DNA of 64,000 bases from NCBI GenBank assembly GCA_013396755.1, contig VWZF01006907.1, forward strand, positions 777,619-841,618. The letters are read 5' to 3'. Both the position numbers and the translations under genes were made by a program. The DNA is from Sclerurus mexicanus. Taxonomy: Eukaryota > Chordata > Aves > Passeriformes > Furnariidae. The notes under the pieces are model-generated. The model was not told the origin of the DNA. It saw nothing but the letters and a program-made list of their open reading frames with translations, and did not search any database. This document shows positions 13,834 to 25,520 of this stretch, in pieces. Within the stretch, counting starts at the first letter, position 1. Each line of letters opens with the position of its first letter.

Positions 13834-13986
13834 ATGTTGTGCCACAAAATCATTTCATGCCTCCGTACAGTGGATCGGACAGTGGATCAGAGGCTGCGCA
13901 AACTGTGTGAGGGTGGCCGTGCGATTGCCATTCAGTCTGCTCGGATTTCTGAGAAAACAACCATTTGCCAGGTCAGACCCTACTGA
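13834..13986 (+). CDS. Small CpG-dense open frame, 50 codons, unrecognised
   Basis: I do not recognise this sequence. The frame is open from 13810, after a stop at 13807, to a TGA at 13984; the first ATG is at 13834. The predicted peptide is 50 residues and rich in Arg, Ile and Thr, with a repeated Thr-Val-Asp and a mixed polar/aliphatic centre (LRKLCEGGRAIAIQSARISE). The stretch 13861-13960 carries six CpGs in about 100 bases, much denser than its surroundings. A 12-bp tandem repeat (13867-13878 and 13879-13890) lies inside the frame and keeps it. It ends close to a GT that could be a splice donor (CAG then GTCAGA at 13972), and the AG at 13869-13870 could be an acceptor. It could be one exon, a remnant of a transposase or other mobile ORF, or chance. 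The composition is what is seen; coding is an inference. Confidence 0.2.
   Translation: MLCHKIISCLRTVDRTVDQRLRKLCEGGRAIAIQSARISEKTTICQVRPY
13867..13890. repeat. 12-bp tandem repeat, two copies
   Basis: The two units, at 13867-13878 and 13879-13890, differ at one base. A 12-bp unit preserves the reading frame of the small open frame that contains it, so each copy encodes Thr-Val-Asp plus a basic or polar residue. Confidence 0.8.
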
Positions 13987-15297
13987 TGTTTTTTTTTTTG
14001 AATCATCCCTGTTCTTCTTCCCACTCATCACTTTTCTTTTCATTTTCCTTCTGCCACTGTCTAAATTTTCAGAACTTCCACATTTTCATAATACTTTGAC
14101 AGCCTAGGGTAACAAGATGAAAAGCAAAAAAAAGGAGGGAATATCACTACTCTGTGACCACCACTTAGTTTATTTTATTTGGCAGCAAATAAGACACTAA
14201 AAGCTAAACTACCAGAAAGTTGAAATACTTTGAAAACATTCCACAAATTGTGAAAAATGTAAAAAAAAAAGGTCACCTCAGACTTCACAAAATGAAAATA
14301 TTTTTTATTCCATTCTGGTTAGATTTTTTCTGTTTTGATTTCTTATTGCAGCAACTACTGCAAGTCATGGCTGCTTAGGCCTGAGCTGTCCCTTCTGGTG
14401 TGGTCTGCAAAAGGAATGTCCACAAGTATGCATGTGGGTTTTGCTGGAGGTTTGTCACCTGGGAGGATAGACACAGCTGTTTGTTTCCAATGGGAAAGGC
14501 CTTGATGGCCAAATCTGGTGGTTTTCCAGGAAAATGCATGAATCCAAAAGGAATTCTTGGAGCTGTCCTGCCCTTTACCTCGTGGCCAGCTCTATGCGCT
14601 TTTCCTCTCCTCTCCTCTGGTTCACCCACCCACAGTGATCATAACTACCAAGGACTTGCAGCAGCGGTGACCTTCCTTCGATCCATCACCATGACATCAC
14701 AGGGAAGCACTGAGTGAAAATTCCCTGTCACCTCAGGCTGTTGTACCTGTGGGATTCAAAAAGGGCAGGAGGTCAAGGCTCTGTGAAGCCTGTGGTAGCC
14801 TTTTTTGCATTTTAATTTGAGTGTGCAGAGGCATGCAGCCCTGGCGAGCAGATCACTGCTGCCTGCGGGGACAGCTTTCCTCTGTGAGCTGGGTCTCCCT
14901 GTGCCTGGCTCTCTCCTGCAAGGACCTCTGACCTCTCCAAACCAGCAAGGCTGAGGATGTAGCATGTGAGGGGGAGGCGTGTAGAGGGCTTGGCTCAGCA
15001 CCACTGTTCACTGGAGCAAACACCACCAGCTGACACACCTCCAGCTGGAAGAGAGACCCGAAGACATACAGCTCTGCCCCTTCTGCTGCCATGGCAGCAG
15101 TTCATGGGAGACTGCTTTGCCCTGTGTTACACACTATGTATGTGCAGGCAGCCAGGGGAGCACCTTCCCTGGCAGGGCTACTCCTGAACCTCAGCACTGC
15201 TTCACTCAGGCTGGGCTATGTCGTGAAATGAGTGTTTTCAAGGTCACTCAAAAAATCAGTCTGAAACAAAAATAAAAAGACCATCTCTGCAGAGGCT

Positions 15298-15323
15298 GGG
15301 GGTTTGGGGCCGGGGGTGAGGGG
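15298..15323 (+). other. Strong G-quadruplex motif
   Basis: Four G runs of 5, 4, 5 and 4 bases are separated by loops of 3, 2 and 3 bases. This is one of the best matches to the canonical rule in the window, and short loops favour stable folding. No adjacent gene start is evident. Confidence 0.65.
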
Positions 15324-15510
15324 TGATGCACCACCACAGGCTGTCAGAGGTGCCCCTGCTTCTGGTGGTCCCTGATGCTCTGTGGACCCTTTCCTGTATC
15401 TTGGACAGGATGCCATGCATCACAGAGAGGGGTGAGAAGCAGCACAACCTGATATTAGCATCTCCATTGTAAATAGGTATCACAGAGGGGATGTCTTCTA
15501 GGGCAAAGTA

Positions 15511-15534
15511 CCTAGGGGATCTTTTCCCCCTAGG
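15511..15534. other. Hairpin, 8-bp GC-rich stem
   Basis: CCTAGGGG at 15511-15518 pairs perfectly with CCCCTAGG at 15527-15534 across an 8-base loop. Each arm also contains the CCTAGG palindrome. It lies about 190 bases right of the quadruplex motif. No run of T follows, and nothing links it to an RNA gene. Confidence 0.55.
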
Positions 15535-18500
15535 CAGGGGGTTATCTGTCTATAAGCACTTGAAATACAAGATCCAAAGCCATCACTTCCCTAAAACCAA
15601 TGAGAGTTTTGCCTGAACAAAGGATTGCCATAAAAACCAAACAAATGCTGCAGGATCTGCCCTTCTGACATTTTCTCATTTTGTCTTCAATTCTGCCTTC
15701 ACATGCTCAGGAGACACCTCCAGAGCCCAGTTTTTTGCTGCATTTGGCTTCTGGCTGCTAGCTTTTCAGCCTAAGATCATATGACATTTGGCTTAGGGTC
15801 ACATCACATGTAGCTTTATATCAGAAATGGTAGTTTGCCAATTGTAGGTCTAATTAACAGACCGGAAAAAAATCTCAAACAATAGCTTCAAGTAGCCTCA
15901 AGCCAAGTTGTCGGTAGAATATTAAACAGAGTGCAATTTTCAGAGTGTATAAAGAGAATTAAATCTGTGGCTGGGGAGTGGCTCCAGACAACCTGAGGGG
16001 AGCTTTGAAAGGCTCATTAGCTTGCGATGCTGAGATCAAAACTTTGCATTCCTTGGGCTGTTGGAGCCTCAGGAGTAATTTCTGGGCTTTCACAATTTAG
16101 GCTCAGTATTTCCTGTATTCACTTACCCTGAGAAAGAGAGAAGATGGCAGTTGCTCATGGGAGGCTCATCAGCGGCTCATGACAGCCTGTCCTGCCCTCA
16201 TGATTAACAGGGTAGTCACGCACATGAGACACTCTCTGGCAATCCAGGAGATTTCGGTTCAGTTGTCAGCTTTGGTATGGATTCTGCAGAGCCTGGCTTC
16301 TCTTGTTTGTAAAGTGGGGATAAATAAAAATTCCCTTTCTTTGCCTTGTCATTTCTCGTGTCATTGAATGCAATGACTTCAAAGAAAGAAGGAACTCCTC
16401 TGGCAAAAGGGGCTGTCAGATCTCGATGCCACTTGGAACTAAGAAACGCTTGCGATGTAATTCAGCCGGGACTATGGAGAGCTCAGTGTCAATTAGACAA
16501 GAAAAAGCAGCATGGGATTTAGGGCAGGACAAGAATAGAATGCAAAACTGAGTAATAATAAAAAAAAAATAATTTATGTGCCAGCAAAGTCCCAGGAACA
16601 TAGAAGAATAGAGGGGAAGGTGGTCCAACAGTGTCTTCCTAGGTCTGTAAAAGTTTCATCCTTCTCTACAGATATTTGTGTAGCCTGCTCTCAAAGATGT
16701 CCACTCCCTCCATCAACACCACATTTCCATGCTCTGCTTATGCAAATGCTAAAATGCAGCATTCAGTGCCTGGCTTAAATCAAACCGCTTGCCCTTGCCC
16801 ACAAAGTCTCCTATTCACCACAGGGGGAAAATAATTTTCTTTCTCCTGAATCCATGCTGGGTGCTATTTATTTCCTTGCTAATGATTTTTAAAGAATCGA
16901 GAGTATTAAAATTAAGTGCTAAAGACCAAAGCCATACCTCTTTTTCCCTAATATGGAACTAACCAGCTGATTACCTGGTTGCAGCAAAGATTGATACAAA
17001 AAATATAGAATAAATTTAATTCTTTTGCCAACAGTAGAAACTTTTTTGAGCTGTGAAGCAGGACATTCCTTAGCCTTTTTCTTTGTACCTGTATTTGTAT
17101 CAAATGGCTTCCTTTTCCTCTAGATGTCTCAATAGCTGCTCCTTGATGTGTGCTGTGATCTTCTCTGCTGTGTCCTCAGGGAGGACCTGCATGTCTACCA
17201 GCCATATCAGCTTGTCTGATAAATATACTACTTCTACATATGAATTCTATGTCCTGAACATTGTAGGACACCACCACTTGCAAAGCCATCTTTGTCCTGC
17301 CCCTTTTTGAGATGTTTCTGCTTTGTTCTTGCCTCTCTCTTGCCTCAGCCTTGCCACTCTCTTTCATACTTGATCCTTAATTCACACAACACATTTCCCG
17401 CCATTTTTGTTTCCCTGTAGCACCCAAAGCCACTGTTTTAGCCAGTCTAGCGACCACCCTAATTAGGATGTTTGTCCTTGGACCCTTACTACAACTTCTT
17501 TGAGAAAATGCCAACTCTCCTTCGCTTCTTGTCTTTCTTCCCTCCCCTGGAATCTGTCAAGCAGTCATTTTTTTCATTTATTTATCATCAGATATCCAAT
17601 CTCTGTGGACATACTGTCAGAGCAATCCTGTGCATGTCCTGGGGGTGTACTTTTTCATTACTATTCCCTTAAATTAAAAAGAAAAACCAGACAAACAATT
17701 TAAAAATGTAAATCTTTTCCTTGTCTTCGTTAGGAATTCCATACAGACGGGAAATTTTCAACCTGAGCCTAAGGGATGAACAAATAAAAGAAAAATTAAA
17801 TATAAATTCAATAAATAATGTGATGGAGCTTTTCAAACCTTCTGGCAAAATTTAATAAATCTGAGTTACTTAGACACATGTTTATCATATAACTATTTGT
17901 AGGTACATGGTATATATCAAAAAAAGATAAAATTTGCTTGCATTCTTGTGCAGATTTATTATAAGGTGTGAGAAGAATGTCTTAGTCAACAACTGTGCTT
18001 TGATTTCAAAAGCTGGTATATATTATCATACAAATAAAAGAAAAAGCCAATAAGTGAAGGTATTTCAGTGGAGAAAAGTAAACAGCTAATCCAAAAGCTA
18101 GATTTTTCATTGCAGAGAGCATTTTATTTCTTTGATTTTTTTTTTCATTCCAGAATGAATATTGCAAATGAATCCTAACTGTGAAAAAACACAAGATGGT
18201 TAAAACATCTTGTACTAACAAAAATGAACACTTTGATTGAAATAAGCTTTTGGGAATAGGTTATAGCTTATAATACAAAGAATTATGATGTCCAAATAGA
18301 AAATATGTTCAATGATAAGTAAATTATATTTCCGTTTTTTTCTTCAGTTGATTTTATTAATTGAAAGCCAAAAGTATCCTCAAGATAGTTAACTGTAGTC
18401 AATGTTCTGCAAGAAAATTTTTTCCATTGGAAGATTTCCAGCCAGGTCTCCATTTCAGTTCTGTAGAACATATAATTGATTTTTCCATCTAGCTCCATTC

Positions 18501-18900
18501 TATTTCATGCATTCAAATCTGTGTTAAACTGTCTTTATAGTGTGGGTGACATGTTTTATTAATTTAAAAGACAATTTCTTTTATCCAGTTTTCTCAGCTG
18601 AATTTTGCAGTTCCTATCCACAACCTGAGGTCCAGATTTTGATGCTCTTATTCTTGCTCTTGCACTTTTGTACCATGATGCTCTGCCCTGGAATGTGGTC
18701 AAGCCACTCTAACAATGCCCTGTTTGCAAAGCTTTCAGTGGTGGACCGAGAAAGGATATGTCTTGCTGGTTTTGGTGTTGAATTATGCTAAAACGAGTCT
18801 GACACATCAAGTCCAAATTAACATTCTGATAGTGAGGCAAAGATTTGGCAGATAAGCTGCTAAGCTGACCTGGAGACATGACTGGCAGTCAACTACTTTA

Positions 18901-21900
18901 TACTATAAAAGTCCAGTGCACGTTCATATGTTAGGTTCTTCTAACATAACCCTTCTGGGGGGGGGCGTATGTCTGGACATTCCTGCCTTGAGCAGGGGAC
19001 ACCATGAAAATCTGAGTAAAAGAGATATGACCACAGTCATTGGTATAGGTCTCTACAAGTCTGATGGGGTGACAGCATGCATGTGAACAGCTGACCTGGA
19101 CTATGAGAACATGGGTGATCATGCCTCAAGATGCTATATGTGTGTGTTCCAGCCTCCAGGCCCTCTTGGTGACTGCCCACAAAAGACAGCAAGATCCATA
19201 AGTGAATCATGAGGTGGAATTCAGCCCTGAGAGCCAAACACCTAAAAGCAGGGATCTCTACTGATGAAGGTGTCTGATATCCTCCTACTGTCAGTGGCAA
19301 GCTGGTCAATACACAAAAGGAGTTGGAGGGCCTCTGGTGCCTTGGTGATCACACTTAGACATCTGGTTGAAACACCTCTCAACCCAACTGGTGTGTTGGC
19401 CTGATCACTGAGGACCATAACAGGCCTTAGACACCTAGATCACCTGTGGGCACAAGTGTCCTGATCTGTTACCTGAATCCTGCCTCTAATGTATTAATTA
19501 AGTGGTCAAATCCAGGAATCACGGATCTGTTGTTTTACTGAAAAATTTCTTCTCATATACAATGCAATTGCCCAAAACCTTGCAAGAACCTGAAACAGGA
19601 GTAAAACTCCCCTTTTCTGTTCCTTTATTGGAAGTATTAACCAAGATCAGAGCTGTAGAGCCATTATGGTGTGCTGGTTTGTCACCTTGCATAAAGACAC
19701 AAATCTGAACTGGGGACCAAAGAGCTAAAGCTGGTTCAAGGTAAGATTCAGGGAAGTCCGAAACTTTCAATGGTGTATTAAAGTTGTTATTTCCAGTCTT
19801 TTAAGGCTTAAGGATCATTAATCTCTCCTCACATCATTTCACCATTGCAGATAGATAGATAGGAAGTAATAGTACAGAGCATGAGGGAACTTGGGCTGCC
19901 GCACATGTAAGAGTATCACTAACTCTAATACAGAGGGCACAGAAGTAACTGTACGGCAGCAGCTGCAAGAGCATTGCATAAACTGCTTCCTAATTCTTGT
20001 CCTCATTGGTTTGACTTTCTTTCCCCTTACCCGGCGGCACAATTACTGTGCTGTGCACCAGCAGTGGGAGGAAAATGGCAGCATCAAAATACCAAAATAC
20101 AGTATAGAAGCTACTCATCAGGGATTTTCCTTTGGCTCCTCAGAGCTTTGAAGTGGCACTGGCTTAGCACAGTTTTGATGCTTCTCTAGTCTGTAGGTGG
20201 ACACAGGAAAATTGCTACGCCATCTGCAGTTGGAACAAGCAGCAAGTAAGACAAGGGGAATAATTTCTTCCACTGCAGTTTTTGAATTCAAATGTGAACA
20301 GTCTGTCCCAGCAGCTTGTGAGTTCTCCAAGACAAATCAGTGCCAGTTGCATGACTCTTGGCAAAAAAGAGTCTCACTACACGTCTGTCTGGCCCAGCTA
20401 CAGGCCTCATCAGGAAATTTGAGTGATCATCCCTTCATCATCTTTCACATCACATGTGCCTATGCTGCTGCTGACAGCTGCATAATAAATTTGAAGTTTC
20501 AAGGAGGAGAGCATGTGAGTGTTCCCTTGGATAATAATTTGGTGCCAGTTAGAGGTTAATGTTGCCTATAATGTTCTGCTAATAATCTTACTATTTTTTA
20601 AACTAATACGTACCACCATGAAGGAACTCTTAAAACAAAATTGTCTTTTACTCTTTTGGTTGCTCAGGAATTGTAAGAAAAAGGGATCCCAGGACACCCA
20701 GTGCATGCTGTCTGAGTGGCAGTTAGCTGAACGGTTGTCTGAACAAGCCTTTTTCCAACTAACTAAATGCCATTTACCATGAAATTTGCAACTGTCTCAG
20801 CTGCTCATTCATCACCTGCATCATTACTATTTTCATGTCATTCTGCTGTAATAATGAATGAGAGACAAATTATCTCTGCGCAAAGAATTATTATAGCGCA
20901 CCTAAAATCTGATGACTGTTCATGTGTAGATATGACTGCCTAATGCCTGACAGAGAAACAGAAAAGTAAAAGAGCAGATGACTTTCTTGAACATACAGCT
21001 TGCTGAACAATTCCCAAATGAGCTTTACTTGTTCTCAGCCATGTCCATGATGGAAATGCTCAAGACTTAAGATGTTGCAATTCACTATATACTTTTGAAC
21101 TCATGTTTAACATCTAAGTACAACACCGGTCAGCCAGAGTCTTCATGACACACATCAGAAAGGAACTTGCTCATCGGCTTCTTGATGTGAATGCAAAATC
21201 AGGCAATTAGAAGACTATACCCATATGGCAGATGGTGCACAAAGAAGATTGGTAGGAAAATCTGCTTCAGTTATTGAAGAAGAGACAGAAGACACTTTTG
21301 ATACTTTGTATGTACCAGCCACAATCATCATCACAGAAGGAAATCAAGGAATGGGTACACAGTGATGATGGAAACCTGATGTTCCCAAATGCAGTAAATC
21401 CAAATGGACTTGGAAGCAGCAGGGAATTGCACATTTTTTAATGCCACTACTGTAAGACATAAAATAAATGACAAAATAAATTTCTTTCCTCTAGAAGCTC
21501 TCATCTCTATTCTTGTGCCAATTTTTGCTCATCCTGGTCTTTCAGACATGCTTGGTGTTACTTTGTTTGGCTAATCAGTGATCTATATTGTTACTCAAGG
21601 TCTGTAAATTGACATCTTTAGACATATTCCTGGGATTCACTTTTTGAAAGGAAGAATGCTTAATTTTCCTGGTTTAGACAAGGAAATGTTTAGAAGGGAA
21701 AATGAAGTACAGCTTCTATTCTGCATAAGAAAACAAATTGCTCTGCAAATCATGTTTGCACTTTCTGTGCGCTTTTGTGAAGCAGCCCTGTCATCTCAGT
21801 AAAACACACCAAAAGCTATTTTGCTAACAAGAGGTACCAGCCAGCACCTTCTTGCACTAAGCAAACCCTCCACCATGCAGAGGGGACAGGAAAAAGGTAT

Positions 21901-24476
21901 CTTTTTTGCCAGTTCAGCAGTGCCTGCGTATAATTTCCAGTGAGCAAAACTGTAGAGTGGGAAGTATGTGTGCAGGCCATACCTACATGCTAAGCCTTCC
22001 AAGGGGATCTTGCTTTGCACTAGATGGATGTGGTCCCATGTGCTGTCGAGTGTAGGGCTGTAGTGCATTCCCATTTGTTTGAGAGGTTATCCAGTTCACT
22101 TCTTCCTAAACTTCTCTCTGATCATGGTCAAAGCATGACACATGGAGACTTTTGCTTCAGAAGTCCCATCTTGGTATGAACTAAGTTGCTAATGGAGATA
22201 CAGACAGCTCAGGGATCCCTCCTGTCCATTCAGCTGGCACAGCAAAGACAGTGAAAACCCACTTCTATAACCCATCTGGCAACACTTCCACAACCTCACA
22301 GTTGTAATACTGATCGCATAATTTTCCATCTTTAATGGTGACGGCCTCCAGGTCCATGAAGTCTGGCTCTTTTTATTTCCCTGAGCCATACAAGCCAACC
22401 ACGACTGCACAGATTACAAATTAAGGTTATTCTATGTTCTACATCCATGTAAGGACATTTGTCATGAGGTCCCCCCTTGCAGAAACCAAGGGGATGTCGG
22501 CATGGACCCTGAGCAGAGCCAGCTGCTTGCCCCACCAGCACCTTGAGGCCCACCCATCCCCCTGTGCCGCCAAGCCATGCCAGTTGAGACCAGACAGAGT
22601 AAGTGCTTAAATGGTGACTGATTACATAGGGGTGATGGAGTATTTGAGTAGGCTGCCAAAATGCCTCATGATTAATCAAAATCTTAAAAAAAATTCAGGG
22701 AATCTGAGTGCTGCAAAATCTCACTCTGTTTTTCATCTGCCGGGAAGGTAAACATGAGCCCACTCCACACCAGAAGTTAATCAGCTTGGGAGACCCTGGA
22801 GCCAACAAACCTCGTAGCCATTCCCAAAGCAGACTCCTGTCTTTTTCCTAGTGACTGTTTTTTAGCTAGTGCACTCTCTTCCTAGCCCCTCCTAGACCAT
22901 GTCAGCCTGGCCCCCTCTCCTCTCTACTCCAGGCCATCGCTCATCAATTCCCTGAGCGTTGGCGCTGGGGGCCCCTTCAAGGGCTTGCCTATGAGATGCG
23001 TGTAAAAGACCATTGCACAGGGGCAATAGATGCAAGGGCAGAGGGCCAGGGCTCTCAGAAGCACAGGGCACACCTCAGGGAGGGGAAAGAATCTGTTTGG
23101 TTACAGAAGTGAGAGCAGTAGAGTTTGGTCAATGTGCAATACAATACTTCAGGTGAAATCCAGCTCTTGCCATTCAGAGGTTCCTCCATACTCCTTCCCT
23201 TCTCTCAAGTGAAAAATCTTGAAATATTCCTCCCTCTGTTGCCTGAAATGCTCCCTCATGACTCCAAGTCTCCTGGAACAGGGCAGCTGACTGCTCTGCT
23301 ATTTATTCCAAGACACTAACACAAGATCTGGCAGCCAGCATGCCTCAAACACAGGGGATGGGCAGGCAGGAGCTGCCCTTAAATTAGGAATCTAAAAGTT
23401 GTAATTTTGGACAGGAAGACAAGCTGGTAATAGTGGTTTTATTTGTGTTGGATTCACTGAGAGAGAATATGATGTCAAGGTCCTTTGCCTGGGGTCTTCT
23501 TGCACCCCTGACCATCCCTCAGATTCAGGGCCATGCCGAGCAGTTGGCCAATGACTATCAACTGCTTCATTTTACAAACACCTGACTTGCAACCTGCTGA
23601 CTCTGCATGTTTGCTTTTTCCCTGCCTGGCAACGTCAGTCACAGGATGCTGGAAGCAGCTGGGAAAGCAGCAGGAATGCCAGCCACCACCCAGGGCCAAA
23701 AGCCTTGTGGGGCTCATTTCTGCCCACAGCTGGCTGAAATACCCCACACTGCAGTGCGGGGAGACATGGAAAACTCTTGGCACATATGAGCTGTGATTTC
23801 TGCTTACACAGACTTCATAAACAAGCACCAAGACAGAATATGACATTTTTCTTCTAATAATTTAAGTTTACATGTCAATGCATTGAAACTGAAAACAAAC
23901 ATTGGGGGAGGTAATTTTCTGCATGGCAAGGCACATGTTGTAAAAACTTAGGTTTGTGAGTAAATGGCATATGCTGGTCTGTGAGACCACAGACATCGAC
24001 ACATGCCTGCAAGCTGCTGCTCTGTCTGGATCCAGAGATGCGAGGGGCAGAGCTGCATTGCTCCAGCATTACAGCCATTTCTGTCTTTTTCTTTTGATCT
24101 GCTCTGTGCTCAGTTTCCCATGGCATCTTCTCAACTGCAGTGTCTGTGACCACACTGCTTGGGGAGAATATTCTCCCCACAGAAAAAGAAAAATGAAATG
24201 AAAATATATTTTTTTTAAATATAAGGTTTTTATACATAAATTTTGCTAATTTGTAGAGGGAGACAGACAGGAAGTTTGTATGTTGATCCTCACTGACACT
24301 GCAAATAATGTAAACTCTTTATTTCCTCCACAGCTGGTTGGAAGTTCAGCGCCTTCCACACAATGAGGGGAAATGTAATTTTCTGCTTGTTGTATTGTTG
24401 GAAAATTTCATTTTCACAGCTGCTATTTGACTGCCTCTACTTTTTATAATATGCTCCTTTTTCTCTTCATCTGCAG
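18901..24476. other. Non-coding stretch, no gene recognised
   Basis: At 18904-18911 there is a consensus TATA box word (TATAAAAG), followed by an 8-bp-stem hairpin (18927-18948, 6-base loop) and a run of nine G (18957-18965). No open frame or initiator context makes this a convincing promoter. A short GATA run lies near 19850. Open frames at 20197-20559 and 23475-23846 are about 120 codons, unrecognised and of chance length. I could not place 19020-19490 or 22190-22690 in any repeat family. Confidence 0.6.
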
Positions 24477-24658
24477 GTTGCCTCCCTAAAAATAAACCTT
24501 TGGAGATTCTGCTTCACAGTCCCCAGCTCTCAGATCCATGCTTGCAGTGGGCCTTGCATCTGGAGAGAGCAGATGAGCCATCAGCCCAGGGTGCACCTCC
24601 TGCCCCAGCCCTCCTCCCCTCGCTTCCGAGCGCAGCCACCCCCAAGGGACTCCTCTGA
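24477..24658 (+). other. Splice-acceptor-like site followed by a short open frame
   Basis: A pyrimidine-rich tract ends in CTGCAG at 24471-24476, a good vertebrate 3' splice site. Two frames after it are open for about 60 codons. One runs 24479-24658 and ends in TGA. It has a plausible Leu/Pro/Ala-rich composition (starting CLPKNKPLEILLHSPQ), but I recognise no family. A possible donor (CAG then GTAAAA) lies at 24874/24875, but all frames contain stops before it. If transcribed, this is therefore a terminal or non-coding exon. It could equally be an accidental acceptor. Confidence 0.15.
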
Positions 24659-25224
24659 AAGATGATTGAAAACAACAACATCAGTAAGAGCTGATCTGGA
24701 TCTGCCTCAAATATTTGCCCCATGATACAAATCCTTGTGGTTATCCCACGAACCATCCTCCGGACAAATGTTTTGAATTATCTGTTTCCAGAAACAAGCT
24801 CTGGGGAATGGTCCAGACGAGCTTTCCCAAACATGTTTGCTACCTCGAGCCACAAAGGTATCTCTGCCACACAGGTAAAAACCTGCCCTGCGACCCTGGC
24901 CTCGTTGCCCACACTCTTGCCTTTGTGCAGGGGCACGGGCAGGATGGAGCAGGCAGCAGGGCAGGGCACGGCAGCCTGGGGTGATGTGCAGGGCAGGTAT
25001 TGCTCTGTGCAGGCTGCCAGGCACCGAGAACAGGCAGGACCCTGGTGCTGCAGTCCCAGGCGCTGTGCTGGGGTGCCAGAGCTGGGCAGCAGCACAGGCT
25101 CTGACGGCAGCCCAAAGGATGGGCAGCTCACAAGTCCTGACAGTCTCCCAGGGCCGTTCCCATGTTCTTCACGGGATGCAACAGTGTCTTGTTATCAGCT
25201 TCTCCCTTTGAGATAATTCCCACA
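24659..25224. other. GC-richer non-coding stretch
   Basis: This stretch is richer in G and C than its neighbours but not in CpG. The low stop density gives long overlapping open frames on both strands, including the longest in the window (164 codons, 24722-25216, +). The translations are rich in Cys, Trp, Gly and Ser without any motif. The simultaneous long frames on both strands point to composition rather than coding. Confidence 0.6.
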
Positions 25225-25520
25225 CAGTGGAGTTTGATCCAGCCCTTATAATGATATCACCTATGTTCCAGTCTGCAGACAAGCCCCTCCGGTTAACAAA
25301 GTCCTTGGTGCCTTACAGTATTAACCATGGCTAAAAAAAGTGGGGGAAGTATATAATCACAATAAGGCTGCTATGTATACACAAAGGCAAGATTAGCAAA
25401 CCATTGTCAAACCCAGGCTAAGTCAATAAAGTGGAACCGATTGGAAGCCAGGACAGCGGGCAGGTAATCATTAATCGGTTTGTGTGATACTGAGTTTAAA
25501 GACCAGATGTTACTTGAAAC
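25225..25520. promoter_or_regulatory. Candidate enhancer with HNF4-, HNF1- and HOX/CDX-like sites
   Basis: Within 300 bases several long factor-binding words occur. CAAAGTCC at 25297-25304 matches the HNF4-selective core. GGTAATCATTAAT at 25463-25475 fits the HNF1 palindrome GTTAATNATTAAC at 10 of its 12 defined bases. GTCAATAAA near 25422 resembles posterior HOX or CDX sites, and CATTGTC near 25402 is SOX-like. Two TAATC words overlap the HNF1-like site. The sequence has few simple runs and looks constrained. The co-occurrence of HNF1, HNF4 and CDX words would suit a gut, liver or kidney enhancer. The words are seen directly; the function is inferred. Confidence 0.25.

Larger units (their letters stand above)
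13987..18900. other. Non-coding stretch, no gene recognised
   Basis: No exon, RNA gene or mobile element is recognised. Two structural motifs lie within it, a quadruplex at 15298 and a hairpin at 15511. About 15840-16160 has homeodomain-type (TAATTA), SOX-type (ACAATAG) and TCF-type (AGATCAAA) words close together and could be a conserved non-coding element. By eye this is only a suspicion. The stretch 16590-17400 has a faint flavour of a decayed LINE but nothing I could align. Confidence 0.6.

Noticed and set aside
16590..17400. Possible decayed CR1 or other LINE
   Set aside because: Some phrases recall LINE 3' regions, but no conserved block or 3' terminal repeat could be aligned.
18904..18948. 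TATA box plus hairpin as a possible promoter
   Set aside because: TATAAAAG alone is common in AT-leaning DNA, and no initiator, CpG enrichment or open frame follows.
24722..25216. 164-codon open frame on the + strand, longest in the window
   Set aside because: It lies in a GC-richer stretch with long frames on both strands, has no recognisable motif, and about three runs this long are expected by chance in six frames.
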